From contig JAJYIQ010000001.1 in assembly GCA_021789995.1 (NCBI GenBank), positions 124,001 to 188,000 of the forward strand: a stretch of 64,000 nucleotides of DNA, written 5' to 3'. Positions 35,616 through 43,375 of the stretch are shown here, piece after piece; the first letter of the stretch is position 1, and each line of letters starts with the position of its first letter. The notes under the pieces are model-generated. The model had not been told where the DNA came from. It made no database searches and saw nothing but the letters and a program-made list of their open reading frames with translations. The position numbers and the translations under genes are program-made. Source of the stretch: a bacterium. GTDB lineage: Bacteria; Patescibacteriota; Microgenomatia; UBA1406; GWC2-37-13.

Positions 35616-37405
35616 TTCCGGAAAAAACGCCTGTCGTCATCATCCCCGGCTTTATGGCTTCATGGAATAGGGATGCGATCCTGCACAATGCGGTCGTCAA
35701 CACCGGCGATTGGCAGTTGACACCTTTTGTTGAAGAATATAAGGGAATAATTAATACTTTCAAAAATCTGGGGTATGTGGAAAATAAGGATTTTTTGGTA
35801 TATCCGTACGACTGGCGTAAACCGCTCGACCAGGATGCGACAGATCTGAATAATTTTCTTCAGCAAAAAATTTGGAATGATAAGCCGGACGCCAAAATCG
35901 ATCTTGTCGGCCATTCGCTTGGTGGACTGGTCGCCCGAACATGGGCACAAAAATATAATCCGGATAAGGTCGATAAATTAATTACCGTCGGCACTCCCCA
36001 TAAGGGCACGGCCCAGGTCTATAAATCCGTCGAGGCCGGTGAAATCGACAAAAGCAACGATTGGTTGTGGCTGGCGGAAAAATCGATATTGATGCTGAAT
36101 AAAAATACAATAGAAACCGATAAAGAAACTGTCAATGATCGGCTACCCATTCTAGCCGACATGCTGCCGATCGAACCGTTTCTAAAACAAAACGGCAGCA
36201 ACATTTCTATCGATTCGATGCAAATTAAAAACAATTATTTAATTACTGTTAATAATAGCCTAACTCCAATATTGCCAAAACTATCGACGGTCGTGGGCCA
36301 AAAAAGCAATAATACTCTGGCCGGTTATGATATCGGTACCCGGACGGTCCTCGACCAGTTGCTCGATCTTTATCCCGATGGCCGACCGATTGGCAGTTTC
36401 GGCGACACCGGTGATTATTTAATTTTAGCCGCTAGCGCCGGAATCGGAGATAATATCAAAACTTTCTCCATATTTAATCACGGTGAATTGATTTTTAAAA
36501 AAGACGCCATCAAAGAGATACTGACAGAATTAAATATTCCGGTAACCGATAACCAAATCGTTGAAGGCAGTCCGACAATCATTTCTCCGTCGCTAATTTT
36601 CATGATTAGATCACCGGCGACAATGGAAGTCATCTACAACGGCAATTCATATCATGAGCATGACGGAATTATTTTTATACCCGGTGCCCAGAATGGCGAT
36701 TACGTCCTGAGCATTCACGGAAAAGAAAACGGCCATTATACCGTTCTTGCCGGCCGGATTATCGCCGGTGGCGATTTTTGGAATACGATCGACGGCGATA
36801 TTATCCAGACCCCGCCCACCAACCAAACCGACACTTATCATATCAATTTCGATTCCAATTTATCCCAACCACCATTATCTCCCGAATCCGCCTTTGACGA
36901 AATCATCAATGACCTTACCGGCCTCCGTCAGAATTACGACAATACCCAAATTGCCTCAGCCATCAATTCGCTTAAACAAGGAAAAATACTTTTCCAGTCC
37001 AATCAGATATCAGCGCTGAAATCATTTTTGCTTCTTGCCCATTCCTATTTGCTCGCCGCAAAAAATGGGACCAACGATAATGAAGTAAAAAATAAATTGC
37101 TGGTCATTTTGGAAAAATCGGAAAACTTGTACCAAACGGCTTTAAGCGGAAATAACGAAGGGATAAATACCGTTTATCTGCAAAATAAAATGCAGGGCGA
37201 CAATGATATTTTTTCCACCCTAACCGTCAACTTATTATTGCAAAAAAATCAGGGACAAAATACCGCCGGAAAAAATAGCCTGTTGGCCGAAACACAAAAC
37301 CGGCTGACAACAGCACAAAATTTTTACTCCCGCCAAAATTATTTAGCAACCGAAATCACGCTGGATACCGGTGAAAATTTAATTGACGATCTTAGAAAAC
37401 CATAA
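34667..37405 (+). CDS. secreted beta-propeller plus lipase-like protein (mosaic gene)
   Basis: A signal peptide (MIKKILFLFLFNILFLT) leads into ~300 residues with repeated blades (FKMWYSAHNGTRWSIAYATSTDGINW, YHMWYDSHDGN, GYATSNDGLTW), like the five-bladed GH43/GH32-type fold. Residues ~325-640 are an LCAT/PGAP1-like lipase: VVIIPGFMASW, YPYDWRKPLDQ, nucleophile elbow GHSLGG (~Ser417), GTPHKGTAQV and FNHGEL for His. A helical tail follows. I start at the ATG at 34667, after TAAAAT plus 5 bases; 34625 and 34685 are alternatives. The propeller half is AT-rich and the lipase half native. Confidence 0.85.
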   Translation: MKHCFLMIKKILFLFLFNILFLTRVKEILAQEFVKYTNNPIITYDSNISWKSQHVAGPFVIFDNGIFKMWYSAHNGTRWSIAYATSTDGINWSDYPTNPVLTPSLDGTEGHVLTPKIIKNSDNNYFLYYSATPDNSSYIEIRTAQSNDGINWHKLGNYNITLTQPWEKWGIAYPMVTKDSLGYHMWYDSHDGNVWRNGYATSNDGLTWTKSNNNPLSWYIGNASGALFVLNKESKMIGWKHGGYGKATSIYQAESIDYINWINQKSIISISGNPNNFDSDSIYAPSVIIKDNKEYLYYAGSNGQHLQIGLAIREDAVPEKTPVVIIPGFMASWNRDAILHNAVVNTGDWQLTPFVEEYKGIINTFKNLGYVENKDFLVYPYDWRKPLDQDATDLNNFLQQKIWNDKPDAKIDLVGHSLGGLVARTWAQKYNPDKVDKLITVGTPHKGTAQVYKSVEAGEIDKSNDWLWLAEKSILMLNKNTIETDKETVNDRLPILADMLPIEPFLKQNGSNISIDSMQIKNNYLITVNNSLTPILPKLSTVVGQKSNNTLAGYDIGTRTVLDQLLDLYPDGRPIGSFGDTGDYLILAASAGIGDNIKTFSIFNHGELIFKKDAIKEILTELNIPVTDNQIVEGSPTIISPSLIFMIRSPATMEVIYNGNSYHEHDGIIFIPGAQNGDYVLSIHGKENGHYTVLAGRIIAGGDFWNTIDGDIIQTPPTNQTDTYHINFDSNLSQPPLSPESAFDEIINDLTGLRQNYDNTQIASAINSLKQGKILFQSNQISALKSFLLLAHSYLLAAKNGTNDNEVKNKLLVILEKSENLYQTALSGNNEGINTVYLQNKMQGDNDIFSTLTVNLLLQKNQGQNTAGKNSLLAETQNRLTTAQNFYSRQNYLATEITLDTGENLIDDLRKP

Positions 37406-37422
37406 AGATCGGAGGTGAAAAA

Positions 37423-38037
37423 ATGAAAAAAATATTATCAAGCTTAATAATTATTCTGGTCTTATCTGCGCTTACTATTTCCGCCACCCGCGCCTATTTC
37501 AGCGATACGGAAACATCGACCGGCAACCGAATTGCCGCCGGGACGCTGGATCTAAATTTGGAAGGAGGTAATACTAATGTTGTGAAATTTGATTCGGTGG
37601 GGATAATGCCGGACGAAACCAAAAGCGGTACCTGGACCATCCACAACGCCGGATCGATCGACGGCTATCTTGATCTGCATAATATTACCAAAGGCAGCGA
37701 CGAAAACGGCTGTATTGATTCCGAACAGGCGGCCGGCGACAGCTCTTGCGGCAATCCTGGTAGCGGCGAAGGGGAATTGTTAGATTTATTGGGTGTCAAA
37801 CTATTCGTCGATACCAACCATAACAATATTTATGATGACGATGAAACGATGATTTATCACGGATCGTTTAACGACCTGGACAATAATTATGATATGAATC
37901 TACCGCTTGCCGCCGGAGAAACAAAATATATTACGATGAATATTTCCTGGCCGCATAGCACCAAAGACGATCAAGGCCAAGGTGATACTTTGAATTTCGG
38001 TCTGACCTTTGAATTGGGTCAAACCGCCGGACAATGA
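37423..38037 (+). CDS. TasA/camelysin-family secreted protein
   Basis: A SipW-type signal peptide (SSLIIILVLSALTISATRA) followed by AYFSDTETSTGNRIAAGTLDLNL, the hallmark start of camelysin/TasA (CalY) proteins, which form extracellular fibres or are surface proteases in Firmicutes. It is 204 residues long. An acidic DTNHNNIYDDDE stretch could bind calcium. Strong Shine-Dalgarno GGAGGTGA. Its stop overlaps the next start (ATGA), beginning a coupled series. Confidence 0.88.
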   Translation: MKKILSSLIIILVLSALTISATRAYFSDTETSTGNRIAAGTLDLNLEGGNTNVVKFDSVGIMPDETKSGTWTIHNAGSIDGYLDLHNITKGSDENGCIDSEQAAGDSSCGNPGSGEGELLDLLGVKLFVDTNHNNIYDDDETMIYHGSFNDLDNNYDMNLPLAAGETKYITMNISWPHSTKDDQGQGDTLNFGLTFELGQTAGQ

Positions 38038-38975
38038 AAAAAATCAGCGCCAAACTAATATTGGTTTTTTTATTATTAAACATGAAAATGATGCCGATAA
38101 GCGGCGCCTATCTGACCGATAGCGAGACGTCCGACAATAATCTCATCCGGGCCGGAGTATGGAATGTGGCTCCGAATATTGCCGACGTCTCTTCCCGGCT
38201 GGCAACACCCAACGCGATTAATGAACCACAGACCGTCGTCAACTGGACTACCGACCGGCCCGCAACCGCTAATCTCGAGTGGAAAATCGCCCCGGGCGAT
38301 CCTTGGACAGCGGCCGGACCGATGGATAAGACGGCCAATAAAACAAACCAGTCGGTAATATTCACCGGTCTATTACCGCTGACGACTTATTATTACCGGC
38401 TTCGCAGCGCCAACCAATACGGCCGGGAAACGGTTTCTAAAGAATACAAGTTTGCCACCGGCCAATTCCGCTTCGACAATTTTTTTGCCAAAAGCGATAT
38501 TGTCATCAATGAATTTTTGCCCAATCCGGCCGGCGCCGACGATGCACCAATGCCCGCCGGTGAATGGGTCGAGCTTTTCAACCGCAGTTATACCGCTTCC
38601 CATGATTTGACCGGCTGGTACCTGAGCGATTCCGTCGTCGCCCACCATCTTAAGATTACAAAAACTAATTCTGTCAACTCTGATTCCACCGGCCAGGCCA
38701 TGACTCTCTCTCCGCGACAATTTTTAGTCGTTTACCGTAACGGCAATCATGGTTTCAATCTAAATCATGGTTCTGACCAGGTCAATCTGTTTGATAATAC
38801 CGGTACACTTGTCGACCAGTATGAATACAGTAATAACAATGGCGATATGGTGCTGGAAAATAAATCTTTTTGCCGTTATCCCGACGGCAGTGACACATGG
38901 TTTGACCCGCCGTCGACGCCGGGGAGAAATAACCGGCTGGATAATCAGCAACGAAGTTATATTGAAATGCCATGA
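38034..38975 (+). CDS. secreted protein with FN3 and lamin-tail domains
   Basis: The N-terminal signal is followed by GAYLTDSETSDNNLIRAG, the same start as the preceding camelysin, so SipW-dependent export is likely. Next comes a fibronectin type III-like domain (~50-145: TVVNWTTDRPATANLEW, LLPLTTYYYRLRSANQYG) and a lamin-tail domain (~155-305: DIVINEFLPNPAGADD, GEWVELFN, LTGWYLSD, PGRNNRLDNQQRS). It is 313 residues long. It is coupled by ATGA overlaps on both sides. Confidence 0.88.
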   Translation: MKKISAKLILVFLLLNMKMMPISGAYLTDSETSDNNLIRAGVWNVAPNIADVSSRLATPNAINEPQTVVNWTTDRPATANLEWKIAPGDPWTAAGPMDKTANKTNQSVIFTGLLPLTTYYYRLRSANQYGRETVSKEYKFATGQFRFDNFFAKSDIVINEFLPNPAGADDAPMPAGEWVELFNRSYTASHDLTGWYLSDSVVAHHLKITKTNSVNSDSTGQAMTLSPRQFLVVYRNGNHGFNLNHGSDQVNLFDNTGTLVDQYEYSNNNGDMVLENKSFCRYPDGSDTWFDPPSTPGRNNRLDNQQRSYIEMP

Positions 38976-39154
38976 AATTTAATCTTAATCAGAAAAAAGT
39001 GATAGCCGATATTTTAGGTAATTTCGCCATTGCCTGGATTTCCATTGGTGTAATATCGCAAACGTTTTTTGCAATAAAGAACATAGTACTAATAATAGTT
39101 AGCATCATATCTTTTGTTATTTTATCTTTACTGTCAGTCTATATGCTAAAATAA
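38972..39154 (+). CDS. small two-helix membrane protein
   Basis: 60 residues with two hydrophobic segments (AIAWISIGVISQTFFAI and IVLIIVSIISFVILSLLSVYML) after a short Lys-rich start. It resembles small uncharacterised membrane proteins, but I assign no family. It is coupled to the lamin-tail gene by an ATGA overlap, is more AT-rich than that gene, and is followed by two even smaller membrane peptides. Confidence 0.7.
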   Translation: MKFNLNQKKVIADILGNFAIAWISIGVISQTFFAIKNIVLIIVSIISFVILSLLSVYMLK

Positions 39155-39158
39155 ATTT

Positions 39159-39251
39159 ATGAAACTCAATTGGGAAGGAATTTATTACCTATATAGTATT
39201 ATAATAATAATATTTGCTTTAATCGTTATCTATTTTGTTAAAAAAAAATAA
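39159..39251 (+). CDS. 30-residue single-helix membrane peptide
   Basis: ATG at 39159, TAA at 39249. The peptide MKLNWEGIYYLYS continues as an Ile/Val/Phe-rich helix ending VKKK. It starts 4 bases after the preceding stop. A membrane helix with a positive end in a packed series supports it as a real small gene; homology would decide. Confidence 0.55.
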   Translation: MKLNWEGIYYLYSIIIIIFALIVIYFVKKK

Positions 39252-39253
39252 TT

Positions 39254-39343
39254 ATGGATATTAACAGTATTTTAGGAATTATTGCCTTAATCCTTGGGAT
39301 AGGCACTTTAATTTTTCTTATCCGGGAGCTCAAAAAAAAATAA
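39254..39343 (+). CDS. 29-residue single-helix membrane peptide
   Basis: ATG at 39254, TAA at 39341, two bases after the previous stop. The peptide begins MDINSILGIIALILGIG, continues as one helix and ends RELKKK. Its size, topology and Lys-rich end are like the gene before it, suggesting a pair of related small membrane proteins. Confidence 0.55.
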   Translation: MDINSILGIIALILGIGTLIFLIRELKKK

Positions 39344-39359
39344 CCTGCTTGTCATCCTC

Positions 39360-39388
39360 TTGACAAATATAAAAAAGATCATTATACT
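39360..39388 (+). promoter_or_regulatory. strong sigma70-type promoter
   Basis: TTGACA (39360-39365), 17 bases, TATACT (39383-39388). It gives a leader of ~95 bases before the TTG-started camelysin gene, with a GGGGAGGTGA ribosome site just before the start. Confidence 0.8.
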
Positions 39389-39490
39389 GCTCTCATTTAT
39401 GAAATCGGTCCACTCGGTGACAGATTCATTCTTCACAAAAAATCGGGAACACGATTATTCGTTTCTTTCATTGGGGGGAGGTGAAAATAA

Positions 39491-40018
39491 TTGAGAAAAA
39501 TAATGATTAGTTTGATAACAATTCTGTTGGTTTCCGGTTCGATGGTCGGAGCCACAAGAGCTCAGTTTTCCGACTCGGCAACAGTCACATTAAATACATT
39601 CAGCACTGGAGTTATCAACTTAACCACCTCGCCAACTTCCGCAGCGGTGACGGCTAGCAACATGGCTCCAGGCGTATGGAGTCCTAATTATAAGCTAACT
39701 TTAACCAATAACAACGGCGTAAGTCCCGCAAGCACATTGCCTATTAACTTGCTGACGCTTACTCCGCAATATGCGTCGGGCAATGGTTCACTGTACAACA
39801 AAATATGGGTCAAGGTTGTTCAAGATAACGCTCCGAGCAATGTGTTTTATGAAGGATGGTTAAAGGATATGGCAAATGTTGACGTAACGGCACCAAAACC
39901 ATTAAATCCAGGTTCATCGGTAGATGTAAGATTTAATTTATTACTTGATTCAACTGCCGATAATTACTATCAAGGCATATCAACAACATTTAATCTTATT
40001 GCTAATGCCCAGCAATAA
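39491..40018 (+). CDS. second TasA/camelysin-like secreted protein
   Basis: The signal region ISLITILLVSGSMVGATRA is followed by QFSDSATVTLNTFSTGVINL, the camelysin-type mature start. It is 175 residues long with Ser/Thr/Asn-rich beta-strand character. The start is TTG at 39491, 6 bases after GGAGGTGA; the ATG at 39503 lies too far from that site. It precedes the SipW-like peptidase, which probably processes it. Confidence 0.82.
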   Translation: MRKIMISLITILLVSGSMVGATRAQFSDSATVTLNTFSTGVINLTTSPTSAAVTASNMAPGVWSPNYKLTLTNNNGVSPASTLPINLLTLTPQYASGNGSLYNKIWVKVVQDNAPSNVFYEGWLKDMANVDVTAPKPLNPGSSVDVRFNLLLDSTADNYYQGISTTFNLIANAQQ

Positions 40019-40122
40019 AGCGGTTTAGATTGTTGAGCCTAAGATCGTCTCTTTTTTCCAAAAAAAGGGGCGATCGAAAGGAATAATAATTATTCCGACT
40101 ATTAATTATTAATTAAACAAGT

Positions 40123-40752
40123 ATGCGTATCACTAGAATACTATACATTCTTATTCTCATATTAATCTTTTCAGCTACTTGCCTCATCCTGTTTTCTACT
40201 TCAGCAATACCGGGTGGATACAATCTATATGCGGTTATGTCAGGCAGTATGGAACCAACAATAAAAACCGGTAGTGTAATTGTGGTTCATAAACAACCAC
40301 GTTATAAAATCGGAGATATTATTACGGTTATCCAGTTAAACAGTAAAGAAACTATAACGCATAGAATAAATCAAATTATCAAAAAAACAAATAAAACTGA
40401 ATATATACTTAAAGGTGATGCCAATAAATCATATGATCCTCAACCAATTATTCAGCAACGCGTCATTGGAAAAGTATTGTTTTCATTTCCATCCATCGGG
40501 TACGTTACTTCATTTTCCAAAACTCTCCCCGGTTTAATAATTTTAATCGTTATTCCGGCAACACTGATAATTTATACCGAACTGATCAATATCAAAAACG
40601 AAGCCTACCGGTTGATACGGGAAAGGCGTAAAAGAAAATTGACGGCATTTGAAACCGTCGAGGAAAAAGTCGGTGAGGAAATCATCGCCGTCGAAAAGGA
40701 AGTAAAAAAGGATATTAAAAAAATAAAGGGACGGAAAAAGCAACGATCATGA
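40123..40752 (+). CDS. SipW-like signal peptidase I (Ser-His type) with charged tail
   Basis: A 209-residue peptidase of the ER/SipW class. An N-terminal helix is followed by YAVMSGSMEPTIKTGSVIVV (catalytic Ser in SGSMEP) and ETITHRINQI, where His replaces the Lys of bacterial LepB, then YILKGDANKSYDP and a second helix. SipW enzymes process TasA/camelysin precursors, and five such candidates flank this gene. The last ~45 residues are a highly charged cytosolic tail (RLIRERRKRKLTAF, EKEVKKDIKKIKGRKKQ), unusual for the family. The first ~430 bases are AT-rich; the tail is native in style. Confidence 0.92.
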   Translation: MRITRILYILILILIFSATCLILFSTSAIPGGYNLYAVMSGSMEPTIKTGSVIVVHKQPRYKIGDIITVIQLNSKETITHRINQIIKKTNKTEYILKGDANKSYDPQPIIQQRVIGKVLFSFPSIGYVTSFSKTLPGLIILIVIPATLIIYTELINIKNEAYRLIRERRKRKLTAFETVEEKVGEEIIAVEKEVKKDIKKIKGRKKQRS

Positions 40753-41516
40753 AAAAAAGAATTCTTAAACTGTTTATATTGATTTTACTTTTGGGAATAA
40801 CGCGCATCAATGGCACCGGTGCTTATTTCTCTTCCCGGCAGACGGTTGCAAATAATAATGTTTCGACCGGCTGGTGGGTTAACCCCGCTGTCACCGTCAC
40901 CTCGCCAAACGGCGGTGAGATCTGGACGGTCGGCTCGGTCCACAATATCACCTGGACGGCGACAGCCAACGATCCGGGAGCATCAATTACTTCCATCGAT
41001 ATTCTTCTTTCGATCGATGGCGGCGCCACTTATCCGATCACACTCGCGTCCGGCCTGGCCAATACCGGCAGTTATTCATGGACGATTGCCGATCCGAAAT
41101 CGGCGACGATGAAAATAAAAATTGTCGCCACCGACAGTCACGGTCTGACTGGCAGCGATGAAAGTGACAATGTCTTTGATCCGGTGGATGCACCAATCTG
41201 TCAGCCGCCAGCTGCCCCGTCGCTTGAATTAAATCTAAGCGGCGATAAAAAATCAATTTCTTTCCAAGTAAAAAATATTAAGGATTATAAAACCCTTGAT
41301 TATGAGCTAACCTACAAATCCTATGATGTCGAAAAAGGCGTCGTCGGCTCGGGAGTGGACATTGCCAATGTGGATAATTATAGTAAGCAAATCGATCTGG
41401 CAACATGCTCAAGCGGCGTCTGCACCTATGATCAAAACGTCCACGATTTCAAATTGTCGGTCACTCTCACCGATCAAAACGGCCATACCATTAATCTCGA
41501 ACAAACACTCCCATGA
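40749..41516 (+). CDS. secreted Ig-like (Kre9/Knh-type) surface protein
   Basis: A SipW-type signal and GAYFSSRQTVANNNVSTGWW lead into a domain with SPNGGEIWTVGSVHNITWTAT, the pattern of Kre9/KNH N-terminal Ig-like modules (~50-140), then a second beta domain (~155-255). It is 255 residues long with no anchor. It is coupled by ATGA overlaps to sipW before and to the next gene. Confidence 0.8.
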   Translation: MKKRILKLFILILLLGITRINGTGAYFSSRQTVANNNVSTGWWVNPAVTVTSPNGGEIWTVGSVHNITWTATANDPGASITSIDILLSIDGGATYPITLASGLANTGSYSWTIADPKSATMKIKIVATDSHGLTGSDESDNVFDPVDAPICQPPAAPSLELNLSGDKKSISFQVKNIKDYKTLDYELTYKSYDVEKGVVGSGVDIANVDNYSKQIDLATCSSGVCTYDQNVHDFKLSVTLTDQNGHTINLEQTLP

Positions 41517-42715
41517 AATTTTTAAAATTTCTCATCGCCGTTTTTGGCTTATTATTTTTATTTTCTTTTTTGGCGGCTAACACTTTTGCCGTGACTGAAA
41601 CGGACGGCGATTTACAGGTAACCTACGACCCGCTTTTTCCCTCAAGCATTATTTGGTATCCGGGTCTATCCGTAACCAAACCGATAACTGTAAAAAACGT
41701 CGGCGGATCAATGCACACGGCGTATATCAACGCCAGCAATACATCGCAAACCGGCGGCATTGCCGATATGTACCTTTTTAAAATCACCGAAGGATCAACC
41801 GACCGGTATGGCGGATCCGATAATAAAACCATGAAAAGCTTCTGGGACGCCGGCAATCTTACACTATCGGGTATTCCAGCCGGAAACTCCACCACGTATG
41901 ATATTACCATTACCATGCCTTCTTCAGCCGGCAACGACTATCAGAATCAAACCGCGAAGTTCGATTTCACTATCGGCTTCGTCGGGACGACGGAAACGGT
42001 AACGGTTAGCGGTGGAGGCGGCGGCGCGGTGGCCGGTGCAGCGACCACGGTGTGTAATGATCAAAAACCCGGTTCGGCACCGATCCTTGTTTCCGTTATT
42101 TCCGGCACTAACAACGTAACATTAAATTGGAATAAGGCAACAGATCCGGTCAGTTACTATCTTGTAGCATACGGCATATCCCCGAACAACAATAGCTACG
42201 GAAACCCAAATGTGGGAGACAAAAACTCAACCAGTTATACCGTTTCCAATCTTTCCGGTGGCATTACCTACTGTTTCATCGTCCGCGCCGGCAACGGCTG
42301 CACTCCGGGCGATTTTTCCAACCAGATTTGTACCACACCATTGGGCGGTACAGTCAACGGCATCGCCAATTCTTTTGCCCCAAATGTATTGGGGGTATCG
42401 ACGCCCTCAGCCGGGCTGGCGGCGCAAAAACCGGGAGAAATCAAAGGCGCGGAAGTGGTCGCGGTGTGCCAAAATTGTGTCTGGTGGCCAATAATTTTAG
42501 CTGAAGCGGTTTTATTATTGCTTTACCGGAAATGCCGGAAAAAATGGTGGCCGTCCTTGCTGCTTCCAGTCGCCGCCTATTTGCTTTTCCGTTATTTTAA
42601 CCGCCACTGTTATTTGCCGGATGCCTTTTGCCGCTATTTTCCCATCCTTGACGCCGGTGTTTTTCTTCTATTCTGGCTCGACAAAATATTTTCCAAAATA
42701 GCTCCCCATCATTAG
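41513..42715 (+). CDS. surface protein with FN3-like domain and C-terminal membrane helices
   Basis: Signal peptide (1-~26), then a beta domain (~30-165) in TasA-like style (LSVTKPITVKNVGGSMHTAYI), a Gly-rich linker GGGGGAVAGAA, an FN3-like module (~190-275) and a membrane end with three hydrophobic segments rich in Trp and Cys (CQNCVWWPIILAEAVLLLLY onward). It is 400 residues long. The membrane end could anchor the fibre or export complex. It is the last member of the coupled series. Confidence 0.72.
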   Translation: MKFLKFLIAVFGLLFLFSFLAANTFAVTETDGDLQVTYDPLFPSSIIWYPGLSVTKPITVKNVGGSMHTAYINASNTSQTGGIADMYLFKITEGSTDRYGGSDNKTMKSFWDAGNLTLSGIPAGNSTTYDITITMPSSAGNDYQNQTAKFDFTIGFVGTTETVTVSGGGGGAVAGAATTVCNDQKPGSAPILVSVISGTNNVTLNWNKATDPVSYYLVAYGISPNNNSYGNPNVGDKNSTSYTVSNLSGGITYCFIVRAGNGCTPGDFSNQICTTPLGGTVNGIANSFAPNVLGVSTPSAGLAAQKPGEIKGAEVVAVCQNCVWWPIILAEAVLLLLYRKCRKKWWPSLLLPVAAYLLFRYFNRHCYLPDAFCRYFPILDAGVFLLFWLDKIFSKIAPHH

Positions 42716-42736
42716 TCATTTAAATGCATTAAAATA

Positions 42737-42982
42737 ATGGAAAAAGAACCAAACAGGAGTAAAGTTCTTAATTACGGGCTTATCGGATTTATAGTCCTTA
42801 ACGGTGAAGGCAACTTATACGAGCGTTTGTTCCGGCTAAACGAATGGCTGCAACAGTGCCAGCCGGGGGCCCGGCCAATCTCGATTCAGGACGTGTGCGA
42901 CGGTATCGCTTCTCTGGAAAAGTTCAAAAAACGTAGCCGGGCGATCCGCGACGGATTGCGAAAAAAGCGGAAACCGGAATAA
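42737..42982 (+). CDS. small hypothetical protein
   Basis: I do not recognise this 81-residue protein. It is soluble, with a helical look and a basic C-terminus (FKKRSRAIRDGLRKKRKPE). The composition is native. A TAAAAT box is close to the ATG, preceded by ATGCATT, an arrangement also seen upstream of gatB. Nucleic-acid binding is possible from charge only. Confidence 0.55.
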   Translation: MEKEPNRSKVLNYGLIGFIVLNGEGNLYERLFRLNEWLQQCQPGARPISIQDVCDGIASLEKFKKRSRAIRDGLRKKRKPE

Positions 42983-43023
42983 AAAAATGCGGATAAACAA
43001 ATAGATGGTCTTCGATATATCTA

Positions 43024-43052
43024 TTGATTTTTTACCTTATATACTATATATT
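43024..43052 (+). promoter_or_regulatory. promoter giving a near-leaderless mRNA
   Basis: TTGATT (43024-43029), 17 bases, TATATT (43047-43052), then 8 bases to the ATG at 43061. It is one of the few leaderless-type promoters with a visible -35. Confidence 0.6.
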
Positions 43053-43060
43053 TAATTATC

Positions 43061-43321
43061 ATGAGATACGAATTTTCAGCAACACAAAGGCATGACGCGG
43101 CCACATTTCAAACTAACCTTAGAGAAAGATTTAAACGCGTCCATGGTAATAAAATCCCTGATCCGGATGTTCCGTCTTTTTTTTTATTCGGTGGAGGAGC
43201 TTTCGAAACGGATAAAAATGCCGTTATCACTTCGAGGGAAATCGCCTGGTTTTTTACCCCGTTTATTAATAAATTAAGCCAAACGGCAAAATCTGCCGGC
43301 AAAACATTGCACCTTCTATAA
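43061..43321 (+). CDS. small hypothetical protein
   Basis: 86 residues, not recognised. It is soluble, starts MRYEFSATQRHDAATF and contains SFFLFGGGAFETDKNAV. The promoter spacing supports the start. It has no link to the similar-sized gene at 17107 that I can see. Confidence 0.55.
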   Translation: MRYEFSATQRHDAATFQTNLRERFKRVHGNKIPDPDVPSFFLFGGGAFETDKNAVITSREIAWFFTPFINKLSQTAKSAGKTLHLL

Positions 43322-43375
43322 GGAAAAGTCTTCTTTCTGACAGATAATAAACAATCCATACAATAAGATAGAGCC

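Noticed and set aside
37423-38037. Recoding of TGA as glycine, known in some CPR lineages
   Set aside because: TGA works as a terminator at the ends of this and several other genes, and no in-frame TGA is needed in any conserved protein.
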